From positions 1-64,000 of the forward strand of contig CANNAN010000009.1 in NCBI GenBank assembly GCA_947502635.1: a stretch of DNA of 64,000 bases, written 5' to 3'. The notes beneath the pieces are model-generated. The model was not told the DNA's origin. It saw only the letters and a list, made by a program, of their open reading frames with translations, and did no database searches. The translations under genes were made by a program, and so were the position numbers. Below, piece after piece: positions 52,354 to 61,080 of the stretch. The DNA comes from an uncultured Flavobacteriaceae bacterium (GTDB taxonomy: Bacteria > Bacteroidota > Bacteroidia > Flavobacteriales > Flavobacteriaceae). Each line of letters begins with the position of its first letter. Within the stretch, counting starts at the first letter, position 1.

Positions 52354-53220
52354 ATGGATACTAAAGAATTACTAAAAAAAGTACGAAAAATTGAGATCAA
52401 GACACGCCGTTTGTCTGATCATATATTTGGAGGTGAATATCATTCCACCTTTAAAGGGCGTGGTATGACTTTTAGTGAGGTACGTCAATATCAATTTGGT
52501 GACGATGTTCGGAATATCGATTGGAATGTAACGGCTCGCTATAGTGAACCTTATATAAAAGTTTTTGAAGAAGAACGTGAGCTTACCATGATGCTTATGG
52601 TAGACATCTCTGGTTCTGAACTGTTCGGAACCGAACAACAGTTTAAAAACGAAGTCGTTACAGAAATAGCAGCCACATTGGCGTTTTCAGCAACCCAAAA
52701 TAATGATAAAATAGGACTCATCTTATTTTCTGATAATGTAGAACTTTATATTCCACCTAAAAAAGGACGTTCGCATGTGCTTCGTATTATTCGTGAACTC
52801 ATAGAATTTAAACCTGAAAGTAAACAAACAAATTTGGCAGAAGCGTTGAAGTTTATGCAAAACGTGATGAAGAAAAAAGCCATTGTATTTGTATTGTCTG
52901 ATTTTGTTGCAGACGATTATGCTCAAACCATGAAAATTGTTTCTGGCAAACATGACGTTACAGGAATACGTGTTTACGATAAGCATGAAGAAAGCATACC
53001 AAACTTAGGCATGGTACAAATGGAAGATGAAGAAACAGGAGAATTCATGTTAGTGAATACAGCATCAAAAAAAGTAAGACTTAACTATAGTAAATTCTAT
53101 AATGAAAAAGTAGCCTATTATAAAGAGAGCTTTACAAAATCTGGCGCTGGAGCAATTGATTGTCGCGTTGATGAAAGCTATGTAAAGAAGCTGCTAGGAT
53201 ATTTTAAAAGAAGAGGATAA
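52354..53220 (+). CDS. DUF58 domain protein (VWA-like) of the Bat locus
   Basis: This 288-residue cytosolic protein has the DUF58 core GRGMTFSEVRQYQFGDDVRNIDWNVTARY (split here as FSEVRQYQFGDDVRNIDW and the preceding residues), then VDISGSE as an integrin-like metal site, and KKKAIVFVLSDFVADDY. It is the conserved second gene of Bat clusters and is thought to be a client of the MoxR ATPase. It follows moxR by 103 bases, which are filled by palindromic repeats. Confidence 0.92.
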   Translation: MDTKELLKKVRKIEIKTRRLSDHIFGGEYHSTFKGRGMTFSEVRQYQFGDDVRNIDWNVTARYSEPYIKVFEEERELTMMLMVDISGSELFGTEQQFKNEVVTEIAATLAFSATQNNDKIGLILFSDNVELYIPPKKGRSHVLRIIRELIEFKPESKQTNLAEALKFMQNVMKKKAIVFVLSDFVADDYAQTMKIVSGKHDVTGIRVYDKHEESIPNLGMVQMEDEETGEFMLVNTASKKVRLNYSKFYNEKVAYYKESFTKSGAGAIDCRVDESYVKKLLGYFKRRG

Positions 53221-53264
53221 ATAATTGTAATGTCTGGTTGAGCACAGTCGAAACCTACTTTAAA

Positions 53265-54944
53265 ATGAAGAAAAGTTATTTAAATATTAAAGAATCAATG
53301 AGCAATAATCAAGGAGCAAGACGATCTTCTCTTTTTGGTAAGCTTTCCCTATCCTGTATCTTCGTTCTTGTATCTTGGTTCTCTTCGGCCCAAGTTACCT
53401 CTGCCATCGATTCCACATCTATAAAAATAGGTGAGCAAATTACATATCATATTCAAGTTGAAACAGACACCACCAGTTTGGTTGTTTTTCCAGAAGGGCA
53501 AACATTTTCGCCTTTAGAAATGATTGAATCTTATGAAGTTGATACTCTAAAAAAGAATGATAAGTATAATCTTGTTAAAAAATATGGTTTAACACAGTTT
53601 GATTCTGGTTCCTATACCATTCCGAGGCAAAAAATAATTATTGGTGATAAAACTTTTTTCACCGATTCTCTAAAAGTGGAGGTTAATAATATAGTTGTAG
53701 ACACGACAAAGCAAGGTTTATATGATATTAAACCTATTATTGAAGTTAAAAAACCTTCGAGCAATTGGTGGAAATATTTATTACTAACGCTTTTAATTAT
53801 AGGTATTATCGCGTTTTTATTGTTTTGGTTTATTTGGAGAAAAAAGCCATTAACTGAAGAAGAAGAAATTGCATTACTTCCACCATACGACAGAGCGAAA
53901 TTAGCTCTTAAAAAGTTAGACGAAAGTCACTATTTAGAACATTCTGAAATAAAAGAATATTATTCAGAATTAACAGGAATCATAAGGAAATATTTAGACG
54001 AGAAGGTATACGATCATTCTTTAGAAAGCACCACCGATGAACTAGTTAGCAGACTCCGATTGCTTAAAGAGGGTAACCAAATTGATTTAAGCAAGGAAAC
54101 CATTAAAAACATTGAAAGTATTTTAAAACGAGCCGATTTAGTAAAATTCGCAAAGTCTGCACCAGATGTAGCATTGGCTGAATTAGATCGAAATACTATT
54201 GACAACGAAATTGATCATGTAAAAGAAGTGTTGCCAGAGCCAACAGAAGAAGAAAAGCTTTTAGATGAAAAGTATAGAGAAGATTTAGAGCGTAAAAAGA
54301 CCCGAAAGAAAATTATCTTAACCGTAGTTATAAGTGTGTGTGTGTTAATAGCTACTATCGCAGGCTTTTCAATGAAATATGGTTTTAATTATGTAAAAGA
54401 CACCATTATTGGTCACGAAAGCATTGAACTTCTAGAAGGCGATTGGACAACTAGCGAGTACGGGGTTCCTCCTATAACCATTTCTACGCCAAAAGTATTA
54501 AAAAGAATGGATGCTGGCTTACCAGATGAACTAGCACAACAAATGGATGTTACCATGTTTGGCTATGGTAGTTTAATTGATAGGTTTAATATAGTTGTTG
54601 CTACTTCCAAGTATAAAAATTTAGGCGAAAATAAAATAGACCTAAAACAGTCTATAGAAGGGAATTTTAAAATGCTAGAGTCGGCTGGCGCTAAAAATAT
54701 TATAACTAAAAATGAAGAGTTTGTGACCCCTAATGGTGCCGAAGGACTAAAAGTCCATGGCTCTTTGGATATGCCAGTACCAAATTCGGATAAAGTTGAA
54801 AACGGAAAGTATGTTATTTTAGCGTTTACATCAGAAAATGTCGTACAGCAAGTGCTCCTTTTTTGGAAAGAATATGATGTTTATGCACAACAGATTGTTG
54901 AGCGAATTTTAAATTCAATAGAACTTAAAAAAGCAGAAGAATAA
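53265..54944 (+). CDS. BatD-like hybrid membrane protein between DUF58 and BatA
   Basis: I do not know a gene name. After a signal segment (LSLSCIFVLVSWFSSAQ), residues ~45-165 form a BatD-like beta domain (TSIKIGEQITYHIQVETDTT). A membrane segment (YLLLTLLIIGIIAFLLFWFI) follows, then a cytosolic helical part (EIKEYYSELTGIIRKYLDEKVYDHSLESTTDEL region) resembling the C-terminus of BatD. A second membrane segment (ILTVVISVCVLIATIAGFSM) and a ~180-residue outer domain end the protein. The frame opens at a TTG (53238) within a repeat-like sequence, so the ATG at 53265 is preferred. The stop overlaps the batA start. Confidence 0.68.
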   Translation: MKKSYLNIKESMSNNQGARRSSLFGKLSLSCIFVLVSWFSSAQVTSAIDSTSIKIGEQITYHIQVETDTTSLVVFPEGQTFSPLEMIESYEVDTLKKNDKYNLVKKYGLTQFDSGSYTIPRQKIIIGDKTFFTDSLKVEVNNIVVDTTKQGLYDIKPIIEVKKPSSNWWKYLLLTLLIIGIIAFLLFWFIWRKKPLTEEEEIALLPPYDRAKLALKKLDESHYLEHSEIKEYYSELTGIIRKYLDEKVYDHSLESTTDELVSRLRLLKEGNQIDLSKETIKNIESILKRADLVKFAKSAPDVALAELDRNTIDNEIDHVKEVLPEPTEEEKLLDEKYREDLERKKTRKKIILTVVISVCVLIATIAGFSMKYGFNYVKDTIIGHESIELLEGDWTTSEYGVPPITISTPKVLKRMDAGLPDELAQQMDVTMFGYGSLIDRFNIVVATSKYKNLGENKIDLKQSIEGNFKMLESAGAKNIITKNEEFVTPNGAEGLKVHGSLDMPVPNSDKVENGKYVILAFTSENVVQQVLLFWKEYDVYAQQIVERILNSIELKKAEE

Positions 54945-55948
54945 TGTTTGAGGGAATCGATTTTTTAAATAAAGAATTTTTCTGGTTGCTATTAGTACTT
55001 CCATTAGCAATTCTATGGTATATTTTTAAGCACAGAAAACAAACAGCCGAGCTTAAAATATCAAGTTTAAAAGGTTTTAAAATTACTAATTCCTGGTTAC
55101 CGCAATTTAAGCACGTATTATTTGCTTTTCGCTTAATCGCATTGGCCATATTAATTACAGCTTTAGCAAGACCTCAAACAGTCGATGTTTCAACAAAAAC
55201 AAAAACCACTCGAGGAATTGATATTGTTATGGCTATAGATGTCTCTGCTAGTATGTTGGCTAAAGATTTATCTCCAAACAGGTTAGAAGCCTTAAAAAAA
55301 GTAGCAGCAGAATTTATTAAAGGCAGACCAAATGACAGAATTGGCTTGGTAGAATATGCTGGAGAAAGTTATACAAAAACACCTATAACAAGTGATAAAG
55401 CCATCGTAATACGCTCTTTAAAAAGCATAAAGTACAATAATATTATTGAAGGAGGAACAGCTATAGGTATGGGCTTAGCGACAGCAGTAAACCGATTAAA
55501 AGATAGTAAAGCAACAAGTAAAGTCATTATTTTATTGACTGATGGTGTTAACAACTCAGGATTTATAGATCCAAAAATTGCCAGTGAGTTAGCAGTAGAA
55601 TACGATATAAAAACTTATACCATTGGCTTAGGTACTAACGGTATGGCATTATCGCCAGTTGGTATTTTGCCTAATGGCACATTTCAATATGGACGTATTC
55701 AAGTAGAAATTGATGAAAAATTACTAAAAGAAATCGCTGATGTTACAGGTGGTAAATATTTTAGAGCAACCAATAACAGAAAGTTAGAAGAGATTTATGA
55801 TGAAATAAATAAACTGGAAAAAACAGAAATAGAGGAATTTAAATTTTACAATTACGAGGAGAAGTATCGCTCGTTAGTATTATTTGCTGGATTATTGCTC
55901 CTTATAGAATTACTGTTACGTTTCACAGTTTTTAGAAGTTTTGTTTAG
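54944..55948 (+). CDS. batA: BatA, VWA-domain membrane protein
   Basis: This 334-residue protein has two N-terminal membrane segments (FFWLLLVLPLAILWYIF and LFAFRLIALAILITALA), a VWA domain with metal site IDVSASMLAKD, the GGTAIGMGLATAV Thr and LTDGVNNSG, and a C-terminal membrane helix (LVLFAGLLLLIELLLRF). It starts by the TAATG overlap with the preceding gene. Bat proteins contribute to oxidative-stress tolerance in Bacteroides; the mechanism is not settled. Confidence 0.93.
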   Translation: MFEGIDFLNKEFFWLLLVLPLAILWYIFKHRKQTAELKISSLKGFKITNSWLPQFKHVLFAFRLIALAILITALARPQTVDVSTKTKTTRGIDIVMAIDVSASMLAKDLSPNRLEALKKVAAEFIKGRPNDRIGLVEYAGESYTKTPITSDKAIVIRSLKSIKYNNIIEGGTAIGMGLATAVNRLKDSKATSKVIILLTDGVNNSGFIDPKIASELAVEYDIKTYTIGLGTNGMALSPVGILPNGTFQYGRIQVEIDEKLLKEIADVTGGKYFRATNNRKLEEIYDEINKLEKTEIEEFKFYNYEEKYRSLVLFAGLLLLIELLLRFTVFRSFV

Positions 55949-56027
55949 TTTAAAATATAGAGCCAAAATAAAAGACACTGCGTTTTTAGTATTTGGAATT
56001 TATTTAAATGTTGGAATTTAGAAAAAA

Positions 56028-57065
56028 ATGTATCAATTAGAAGAGAAAATATGGTTTTGGGTATTAGGTGTTATTCCAGTAATAATCCTATTCTTTTTGA
56101 TGCTTCAGTTTTGGAAATATAAAGCACAAAGCAAGTTTGCGGATAAAAAATCACTCAAAAAGTTAAGCCCTAACACATCTTTATTTAAATCAATATTAAA
56201 AATAGGTATTTTGAGCTTAGCCTTTGCATGTCTAGCAATAGCTTTGGTGAATCCTAAAATAGGCACAAAATTAGAAACCGTTAAACGAGAAGGTGTCGAT
56301 ATTGTTTTTGCTGTCGATGTTTCTAAAAGTATGTTAGCAGAAGATATTGCCCCCAATAGATTAGAAAAATCGAAACAACTGGTTACACAAATTATCAATA
56401 ATTTGGCAAGTGACCGTATTGGTATTATAGCTTACGCTGGAAAAGCATTTCCACAATTACCTATAACAACAGATTATGCCTCGGCTAAAATGTTTTTACA
56501 AAGCATGAATACCGATATGCTATCTTCACAAGGAACGGCTATTAATGAAGCTATTAAACTAGCCAAAACATATTTTGATGATGAAGAACAAACCAATCGT
56601 GTCCTTGTTATTATCTCAGATGGTGAAGATCATAGTGAAGAAGCTGCTGCCATAGCAGAAGAAGCTAATGAAGAAGGCATTCGAATATTCACTATTGGTG
56701 TAGGTGATATAAAAGGAGGTCCTATTCCAGAGAAACGAAATGGTATTGTCTTAAACTATAAAAAAAACAGCCAAGGTGAAACCGTTATTACACGTTTAAA
56801 TGAAGAAACCCTTAAAGCTATTGCAGAAGAAGCTAATGGGGCTTATATAAATGGGAAAAACACAAATGATGTTGTAGAAAATATTCGTGAAATTTTAAAT
56901 AGCATGGATAAAACAGAATTTGAAGCCAAACAATTTGCCGATTTTAAAGATCAATTTCAATGGTTTTTAGGTTTTGGTATTTTCTTTTTGCTTTTAGATG
57001 TTTTCCTATTGGAAAGAAAAACAGCATGGTTAAAGAAATTGAATTTATTTAATGAAAATCTTTAG
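56028..57065 (+). CDS. batB: BatB, VWA-domain membrane protein
   Basis: This 345-residue paralogue of BatA has N-terminal segments (FWVLGVIPVIILFFLMLQF, ILKIGILSLAFACLAIALV), a VWA domain with VDVSKSMLAED, GTAINEAIKLA and ISDGEDHSEEAAAIAEEA, and a C-terminal helix (FQWFLGFGIFFLLLDVFLL). It follows batA by 79 bases, in which TTGGAATTTA occurs twice (55993-56002, 56011-56020). It is expected to form a complex with BatA. Confidence 0.93.
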   Translation: MYQLEEKIWFWVLGVIPVIILFFLMLQFWKYKAQSKFADKKSLKKLSPNTSLFKSILKIGILSLAFACLAIALVNPKIGTKLETVKREGVDIVFAVDVSKSMLAEDIAPNRLEKSKQLVTQIINNLASDRIGIIAYAGKAFPQLPITTDYASAKMFLQSMNTDMLSSQGTAINEAIKLAKTYFDDEEQTNRVLVIISDGEDHSEEAAAIAEEANEEGIRIFTIGVGDIKGGPIPEKRNGIVLNYKKNSQGETVITRLNEETLKAIAEEANGAYINGKNTNDVVENIREILNSMDKTEFEAKQFADFKDQFQWFLGFGIFFLLLDVFLLERKTAWLKKLNLFNENL

Positions 57066-57115
57066 TTTTTGTTTTTACACTGAGCGTAATCGGAATATCT
57101 AAGTAAAAACAAAAA
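57066..57115. repeat. Inverted repeat between batB and batC
   Basis: A perfect 13-bp inverted repeat (TTTTTGTTTTTAC at 57066-57078 with GTAAAAACAAAAA at 57103-57115) surrounds a 24-base spacer containing CTGAGCGTAATCGG. It lies directly after the batB stop. It has an arrangement like a palindromic intergenic repeat and no long T run beyond the arm. Confidence 0.55.
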
Positions 57116-57192
57116 TTAAACGATTTGATTTAAAACTTTTATAAAATTTTTAACGCACAAAAATATAAGGTTTTATATCTTAGAAATAAAAA

Positions 57193-58041
57193 ATGAAACA
57201 TATAATATTAATTCTATTAACATGTATGGTCTCCATATCTTTTGCCCAGAAAGATGAAGATAGAGAGCAACAATTAGCGCTTAAAAAAGCCAATGGCTAT
57301 GTTTATGAAGGAAATGGTTTAATAAACGAAGATAACTTTGTTTCTGGAGAAATGGCATACAGACAAGCTATTTCTAATCAACCAAATACCATAGCTGGGA
57401 TTTATAATTTAGGAAATGCCTATTATAAAAAAGGCAACTTTGAAGAAGCGCTTTATCGTCACGAACAAGCTGCAAAAGCAACAACTTCAAAATCAGAAAA
57501 ACATAAAGCCTATCATAACATTGGCAATATTTTAATGCAGAACAAAAAATGTAAAGAAGCCGTTGAAGCTTTTAAAAATGCTTTGAGAAACGATCCTACA
57601 GATGATGAAACTCGTTACAATTTAGGCTTGGCAAAGGTTTGTGCAGAAGAACAAAAAGATCAGCAAGACGAAAACAAAGACGACGAAAACAAGGACGAGA
57701 ATAAAGACGATCAAGATAAGAAGGAGAACGAAGACAAAAAAGATAAAGAAGGCGACGAGAACGAAGACAAAAAGGATAAAGGTGATGAGGAGGATAAAAA
57801 GGAAGGTGAAGATGAAAAGGATGACAAAGGAAAGCCTAAAGATGAAAAAGAAGACAAAGACAAAGGTGAAGACGATAAGAAAAAAGAACAACAAAAGCCT
57901 AAACCTCAGCCTGGTCAAATGTCGCCACAACAAATAAAGAATTTACTGGAAGCCATGAATAATCAGGAACAAAAAGTTCAGGAAAAAATGAATGCAGTAA
58001 AAGAAAAAGGCGTAAAAATAAAAACTGAAAAAGACTGGTAG
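57193..58041 (+). CDS. batC: BatC, TPR protein with highly charged C-terminus
   Basis: A signal peptide (ILILLTCMVSISFAQ) is followed by TPR repeats (residues ~30-150: AGIYNLGNAYYKKGNFEEALYRHEQAAK, HKAYHNIGNILMQNKKCKEAVEAFKNAL, in segments). Residues ~152-235 are almost only Asp, Glu and Lys, with a little Gly and Asn. A Pro/Gln-rich patch and GQMSPQQIKNLLEAMNNQEQKVQEKM end the protein, the conserved BatC tail. It is the periplasmic TPR partner of the VWA proteins. Confidence 0.88.
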   Translation: MKHIILILLTCMVSISFAQKDEDREQQLALKKANGYVYEGNGLINEDNFVSGEMAYRQAISNQPNTIAGIYNLGNAYYKKGNFEEALYRHEQAAKATTSKSEKHKAYHNIGNILMQNKKCKEAVEAFKNALRNDPTDDETRYNLGLAKVCAEEQKDQQDENKDDENKDENKDDQDKKENEDKKDKEGDENEDKKDKGDEEDKKEGEDEKDDKGKPKDEKEDKDKGEDDKKKEQQKPKPQPGQMSPQQIKNLLEAMNNQEQKVQEKMNAVKEKGVKIKTEKDW

Positions 58042-58061
58042 GCCAAGGAAATCTGATTAAA

Positions 58062-58489
58062 GATTAACGAGTTTTGAATTAAAAAAGAAGTATTAATGAA
58101 AACGAAAGACCTAGAAGAAAGAATAATTGATTTCACAGTTTTTATAATTAATATGATAGAAGATGTAAAAAATAATTATGCTGGAAATTATTATGGAAAT
58201 CAATTAATACGCTCATCAGGTTCTCCTGCTCTTAATTATGGAGAAGCCAGGAGTGCTGAATCACATAAAAATTTTGTTCATAAAATGGGAATATGCCTAA
58301 AAGAACTTAGAGAATCATATAATTGTTTAAGAATAATAAATAAGGCTAACCTCTTTAGTGGAAACCAAGTTAAAATGGATAAAGCTTTAGATGAAACCAA
58401 TCAATTAATATCCATTTTTGTTACTAGTATTAAAACATCGAAAAGCAATAATTTAAACATCAAAAATCGCTAATCGTTGTTCGTTAATC
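58062..58489. repeat. Short inverted repeats bracketing the IVS-family gene
   Basis: GATTAACGA at 58062-58070 is the exact reverse complement of TCGTTAATC at 58481-58489. The flanking bases partly match too (AAAGATTAACGAG against AATGATTAACGAA). The right end also contains a nearby TAATCGTT. With only 9 bases, chance is possible in AT-rich DNA. Confidence 0.4.
58096..58473 (+). CDS. Four-helix-bundle protein of the 23S rRNA intervening-sequence (S23/IVS) family
   Basis: This 125-residue all-helical protein shows the family pattern: LEERIIDFTVFIINMIEDV, NQLIRSSGSPALNYGEARSAES, FVHKMGICLKELRESYNCLRI and a final helix with ETNQLISIF. The family is found in intervening sequences inside 23S rRNA genes, beside diversity-generating retroelements (Avd) and as free-standing genes; its role is largely unknown. 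Here it sits in the bat operon between batC (54 bases) and batD (19 bases), same strand. A 9-base inverted repeat (GATTAACGA 58062-58070, TCGTTAATC 58481-58489) brackets it, suggesting insertion. Confidence 0.85.
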   Translation: MKTKDLEERIIDFTVFIINMIEDVKNNYAGNYYGNQLIRSSGSPALNYGEARSAESHKNFVHKMGICLKELRESYNCLRIINKANLFSGNQVKMDKALDETNQLISIFVTSIKTSKSNNLNIKNR

Positions 58490-58492
58490 ATT

Positions 58493-60268
58493 ATGAAACT
58501 CATTAAACACGTATACATATTATTATTAATACTTACAACAAGTATTGTTTCAGCACAGGTAAAATTTGAAGCGAAAGCGAGCAAACAAAAACTAGGTATT
58601 AACGAACGTTTGCGTATTGACTTTCAAATGAACAAAGATGGGGATAACTTCAATCCTCCAAGCTTTTCAAATTTCACAGTAGTAGGAGGTCCAAATCAAT
58701 CTGTAAGCAACTCTTGGATTAATGGTGTGAGAACTTATAAAAAGACTTATAGTTACTTTTTAGCACCAAAAAAACGTGGCAATTTCACTATTAAACAAGC
58801 AGCCATCACCATTGATGGTGAAACCTATAAAACATTACCCTTAAAAATTCAAGTTACTGGTGCTGTAGATAAGCCAAAAGACCCCAATGATGCTAGTTCT
58901 ATCGCTTCAGAGAATATTCATTTAGTTGCAGAAGTTTCAAAAGCCAACCCTTACTTAAACGAGGCCATTACAGTTGTTTACAAACTATATGTATCTCCTG
59001 CTATAGCGGTCGATAATTGGAATGAGATTGATAGCCCAAGATATAATGACTTTTGGAGCCAAAATATAAATACACAAGGACAAAAAGTTCAAAATGGCAC
59101 CTACAATGGTAAAGACTATCGTTTTTTAATTTTACGAAAAGCGGTACTGTATCCTCAAAAAACAGGAAAGCTAAATATAGAACCATTAAGCTTAGATATT
59201 GCTTTACGAGTCCCATCCAACAGACGTGATATTTTTGGAAGTCTTTTAATGACACGTGTTAATAAAACAGTGTCTGCAGGAAACAAAACTATTCATGTTA
59301 AGCCGTTACCAGAAGCAGGTAAACCAGTCGATTTTGCAGGTGCCGTTGGCGATTTTAAACTAGATGTCATAACCTCCAAAAGAGTATTAGATGCTTCTGA
59401 GTCATTTCAAATAAAAGTAGGTGTTAGTGGGAATGGGAATTTGAAACTTTTTAAATTGCCTAAGATATCATTACCGAGTTCTTTAGAGGTTTATGAACCT
59501 GAACATAAAGAACAAGTAAAAACAAACCTATCGGGAATGAGAGGAAGTATTTCAGATAGCTATACCGTGGTGCCACAATACAAAGGTAAATATCCAATAC
59601 CTAGTATTTCTTTTTCGTATTTCGATTTAAAAACAGAAAGTTATAAACGCTTATCATCCGACGAAATTGTCATTGATGTTTTAAACGGCCCTACAAATAA
59701 TGCCGATGAAGCTTCAGATGGGAACACTACAAATAATACGAAACAACGTGTTGTTTTAAATAACGATCAATTTGCTTTCATTAAAACTAAGACAGATTTT
59801 ATTAGCACAAAGCCCACTTATTTCTTCAAAACAAATCTGTTCTGGAGTCTGTTATTATTGCCTTTTTTAGCCATTCCTTTAGCCATCATCGTTCGCAACA
59901 AAAAAGCGAGTAGAGATGCCGATATATATGGAAATAGAGTTAGAAAAGCAGATAAACTAGCAAAGAAATATTTGAGCCATGCTAAAAAATCTCTTGGTAA
60001 AAAAGAAGCATTTTACATCGCTTTAGAAAAAGCATTACATAATTACTTAAAAGCAAGATTACACATTCAAACTAACGATTTAAGTAAAGATAAAATTAAT
60101 AGCCTATTAAAGGAAAAGCAAGTGGACGATGTGGCTATAAAAGATTTTATTGCTATCGTAGAGAACTGTGAATTAGCAAGATATACCCCTATAGATATTG
60201 TTACCATGCAAGAAGATTACAAGAAAGCTGCAGAAACAATTTCTTTAATAGATAAACAAGCTCGTTAA
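58493..60268 (+). CDS. batD: BatD, oxygen-tolerance protein
   Basis: This 591-residue protein has a signal peptide (YILLLILTTSIVSAQ) and a long periplasmic beta-rich part with repeated BatD domains (LGINERLRIDFQMNKDGDNF, NPYLNEAITVVYKLYVSPA, VLDASESFQIKVGVSGNGNL). One membrane segment follows (FWSLLLLPFLAIPLAIIV, ~residue 440-457), then a cytosolic helical tail (FYIALEKALHNYLKARLH). It is the usual partner of BatA-C. It follows the IVS-family gene by 19 bases and the batE start lies 1 base after its stop. Confidence 0.92.
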   Translation: MKLIKHVYILLLILTTSIVSAQVKFEAKASKQKLGINERLRIDFQMNKDGDNFNPPSFSNFTVVGGPNQSVSNSWINGVRTYKKTYSYFLAPKKRGNFTIKQAAITIDGETYKTLPLKIQVTGAVDKPKDPNDASSIASENIHLVAEVSKANPYLNEAITVVYKLYVSPAIAVDNWNEIDSPRYNDFWSQNINTQGQKVQNGTYNGKDYRFLILRKAVLYPQKTGKLNIEPLSLDIALRVPSNRRDIFGSLLMTRVNKTVSAGNKTIHVKPLPEAGKPVDFAGAVGDFKLDVITSKRVLDASESFQIKVGVSGNGNLKLFKLPKISLPSSLEVYEPEHKEQVKTNLSGMRGSISDSYTVVPQYKGKYPIPSISFSYFDLKTESYKRLSSDEIVIDVLNGPTNNADEASDGNTTNNTKQRVVLNNDQFAFIKTKTDFISTKPTYFFKTNLFWSLLLLPFLAIPLAIIVRNKKASRDADIYGNRVRKADKLAKKYLSHAKKSLGKKEAFYIALEKALHNYLKARLHIQTNDLSKDKINSLLKEKQVDDVAIKDFIAIVENCELARYTPIDIVTMQEDYKKAAETISLIDKQAR

Positions 60269-60269
60269 G

Positions 60270-61028
60270 ATGAAAAAAGTTTTTTACATAATATCGTTTT
60301 TGTTAAGCCTGACCGCTTTTTCCCAAAACCAAGCATCATTTGAAAAAGCCAATGCATTATATAATGAAGGAAAATATGCCGAAGCAATAGATACTTATAA
60401 TACCATTTTAGATACTAAGAATCATTCAGCCGATTTGTATTTTAATTTAGCAAATGCACACTATAAACTAAACAACATTGCGCCAAGTATTTATTTTTAT
60501 GAAAAGGCGCTACAATTAGCTCCCAATGATAATGACATTAAAAACAATTTGTCTTTTGCTCAAAATATGACCATTGATGCTATTGATGTTATTCCTGACG
60601 CAGGATTTTCTAAACTCTTAAAAAGTATTACTAATGCTATAAGTTTTGATAATTGGGCGAGAATAGCTGTTGGTTTAGTATTTTGTTTTGTTGTTTTATT
60701 TCTCGTTTATTATTTCGCGTATTTAACAGTATACAAGCGTTTAACTTTTATGGGAAGTGTCTTATCATTAATTTTATTATGCATATCGCTTACCTTCGCA
60801 TTTCATAAATACAATATAGATAAAAAAGATAATCCAGCTATTATTTTTGCACAAGAAAGCAAGGTAAGAAGTGACCCGAACTCCAAGAGTGAAGAATCCT
60901 TTAGATTACACGAAGGCACCAAAATACAAGTATTAGAATCTTATAACAATTGGAAAAAAATCAAACTCTCCGATGGTAAAATGGGTTGGGTAAAATCAGA
61001 AGATATTAAATTGTTGAATAATATTTAA
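60270..61028 (+). CDS. batE: BatE, TPR and SH3-like domain membrane protein
   Basis: This 252-residue protein has a signal peptide (FYIISFLLSLTAFSQ) and TPR repeats (NALYNEGKYAEAIDTYNTIL, ADLYFNLANAHYKLNN, APSIYFYEKALQLAPND). Two membrane helices follow (IAVGLVFCFVVLFLVYYFAY and LTFMGSVLSLILLCISLTF), then a bacterial SH3-like domain (KVRSDPNSKSEESFRLHEGT, NNWKKIKLSDGKMGWV). It closes the bat operon. Confidence 0.9.
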   Translation: MKKVFYIISFLLSLTAFSQNQASFEKANALYNEGKYAEAIDTYNTILDTKNHSADLYFNLANAHYKLNNIAPSIYFYEKALQLAPNDNDIKNNLSFAQNMTIDAIDVIPDAGFSKLLKSITNAISFDNWARIAVGLVFCFVVLFLVYYFAYLTVYKRLTFMGSVLSLILLCISLTFAFHKYNIDKKDNPAIIFAQESKVRSDPNSKSEESFRLHEGTKIQVLESYNNWKKIKLSDGKMGWVKSEDIKLLNNI

Positions 61029-61080
61029 TCTTTCTTTAACAAAAAATAATATATATTTGTTTCTCAAAATTTTCAACAGA

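Noticed and set aside
57622-57933. Hydrophobic 103-codon frame on the minus strand and a basic 98-codon frame at 57641-57937 on the plus strand
   Set aside because: Both are shadows of the Lys/Asp/Glu-rich repeat in batC. The low-complexity DNA keeps other frames open.
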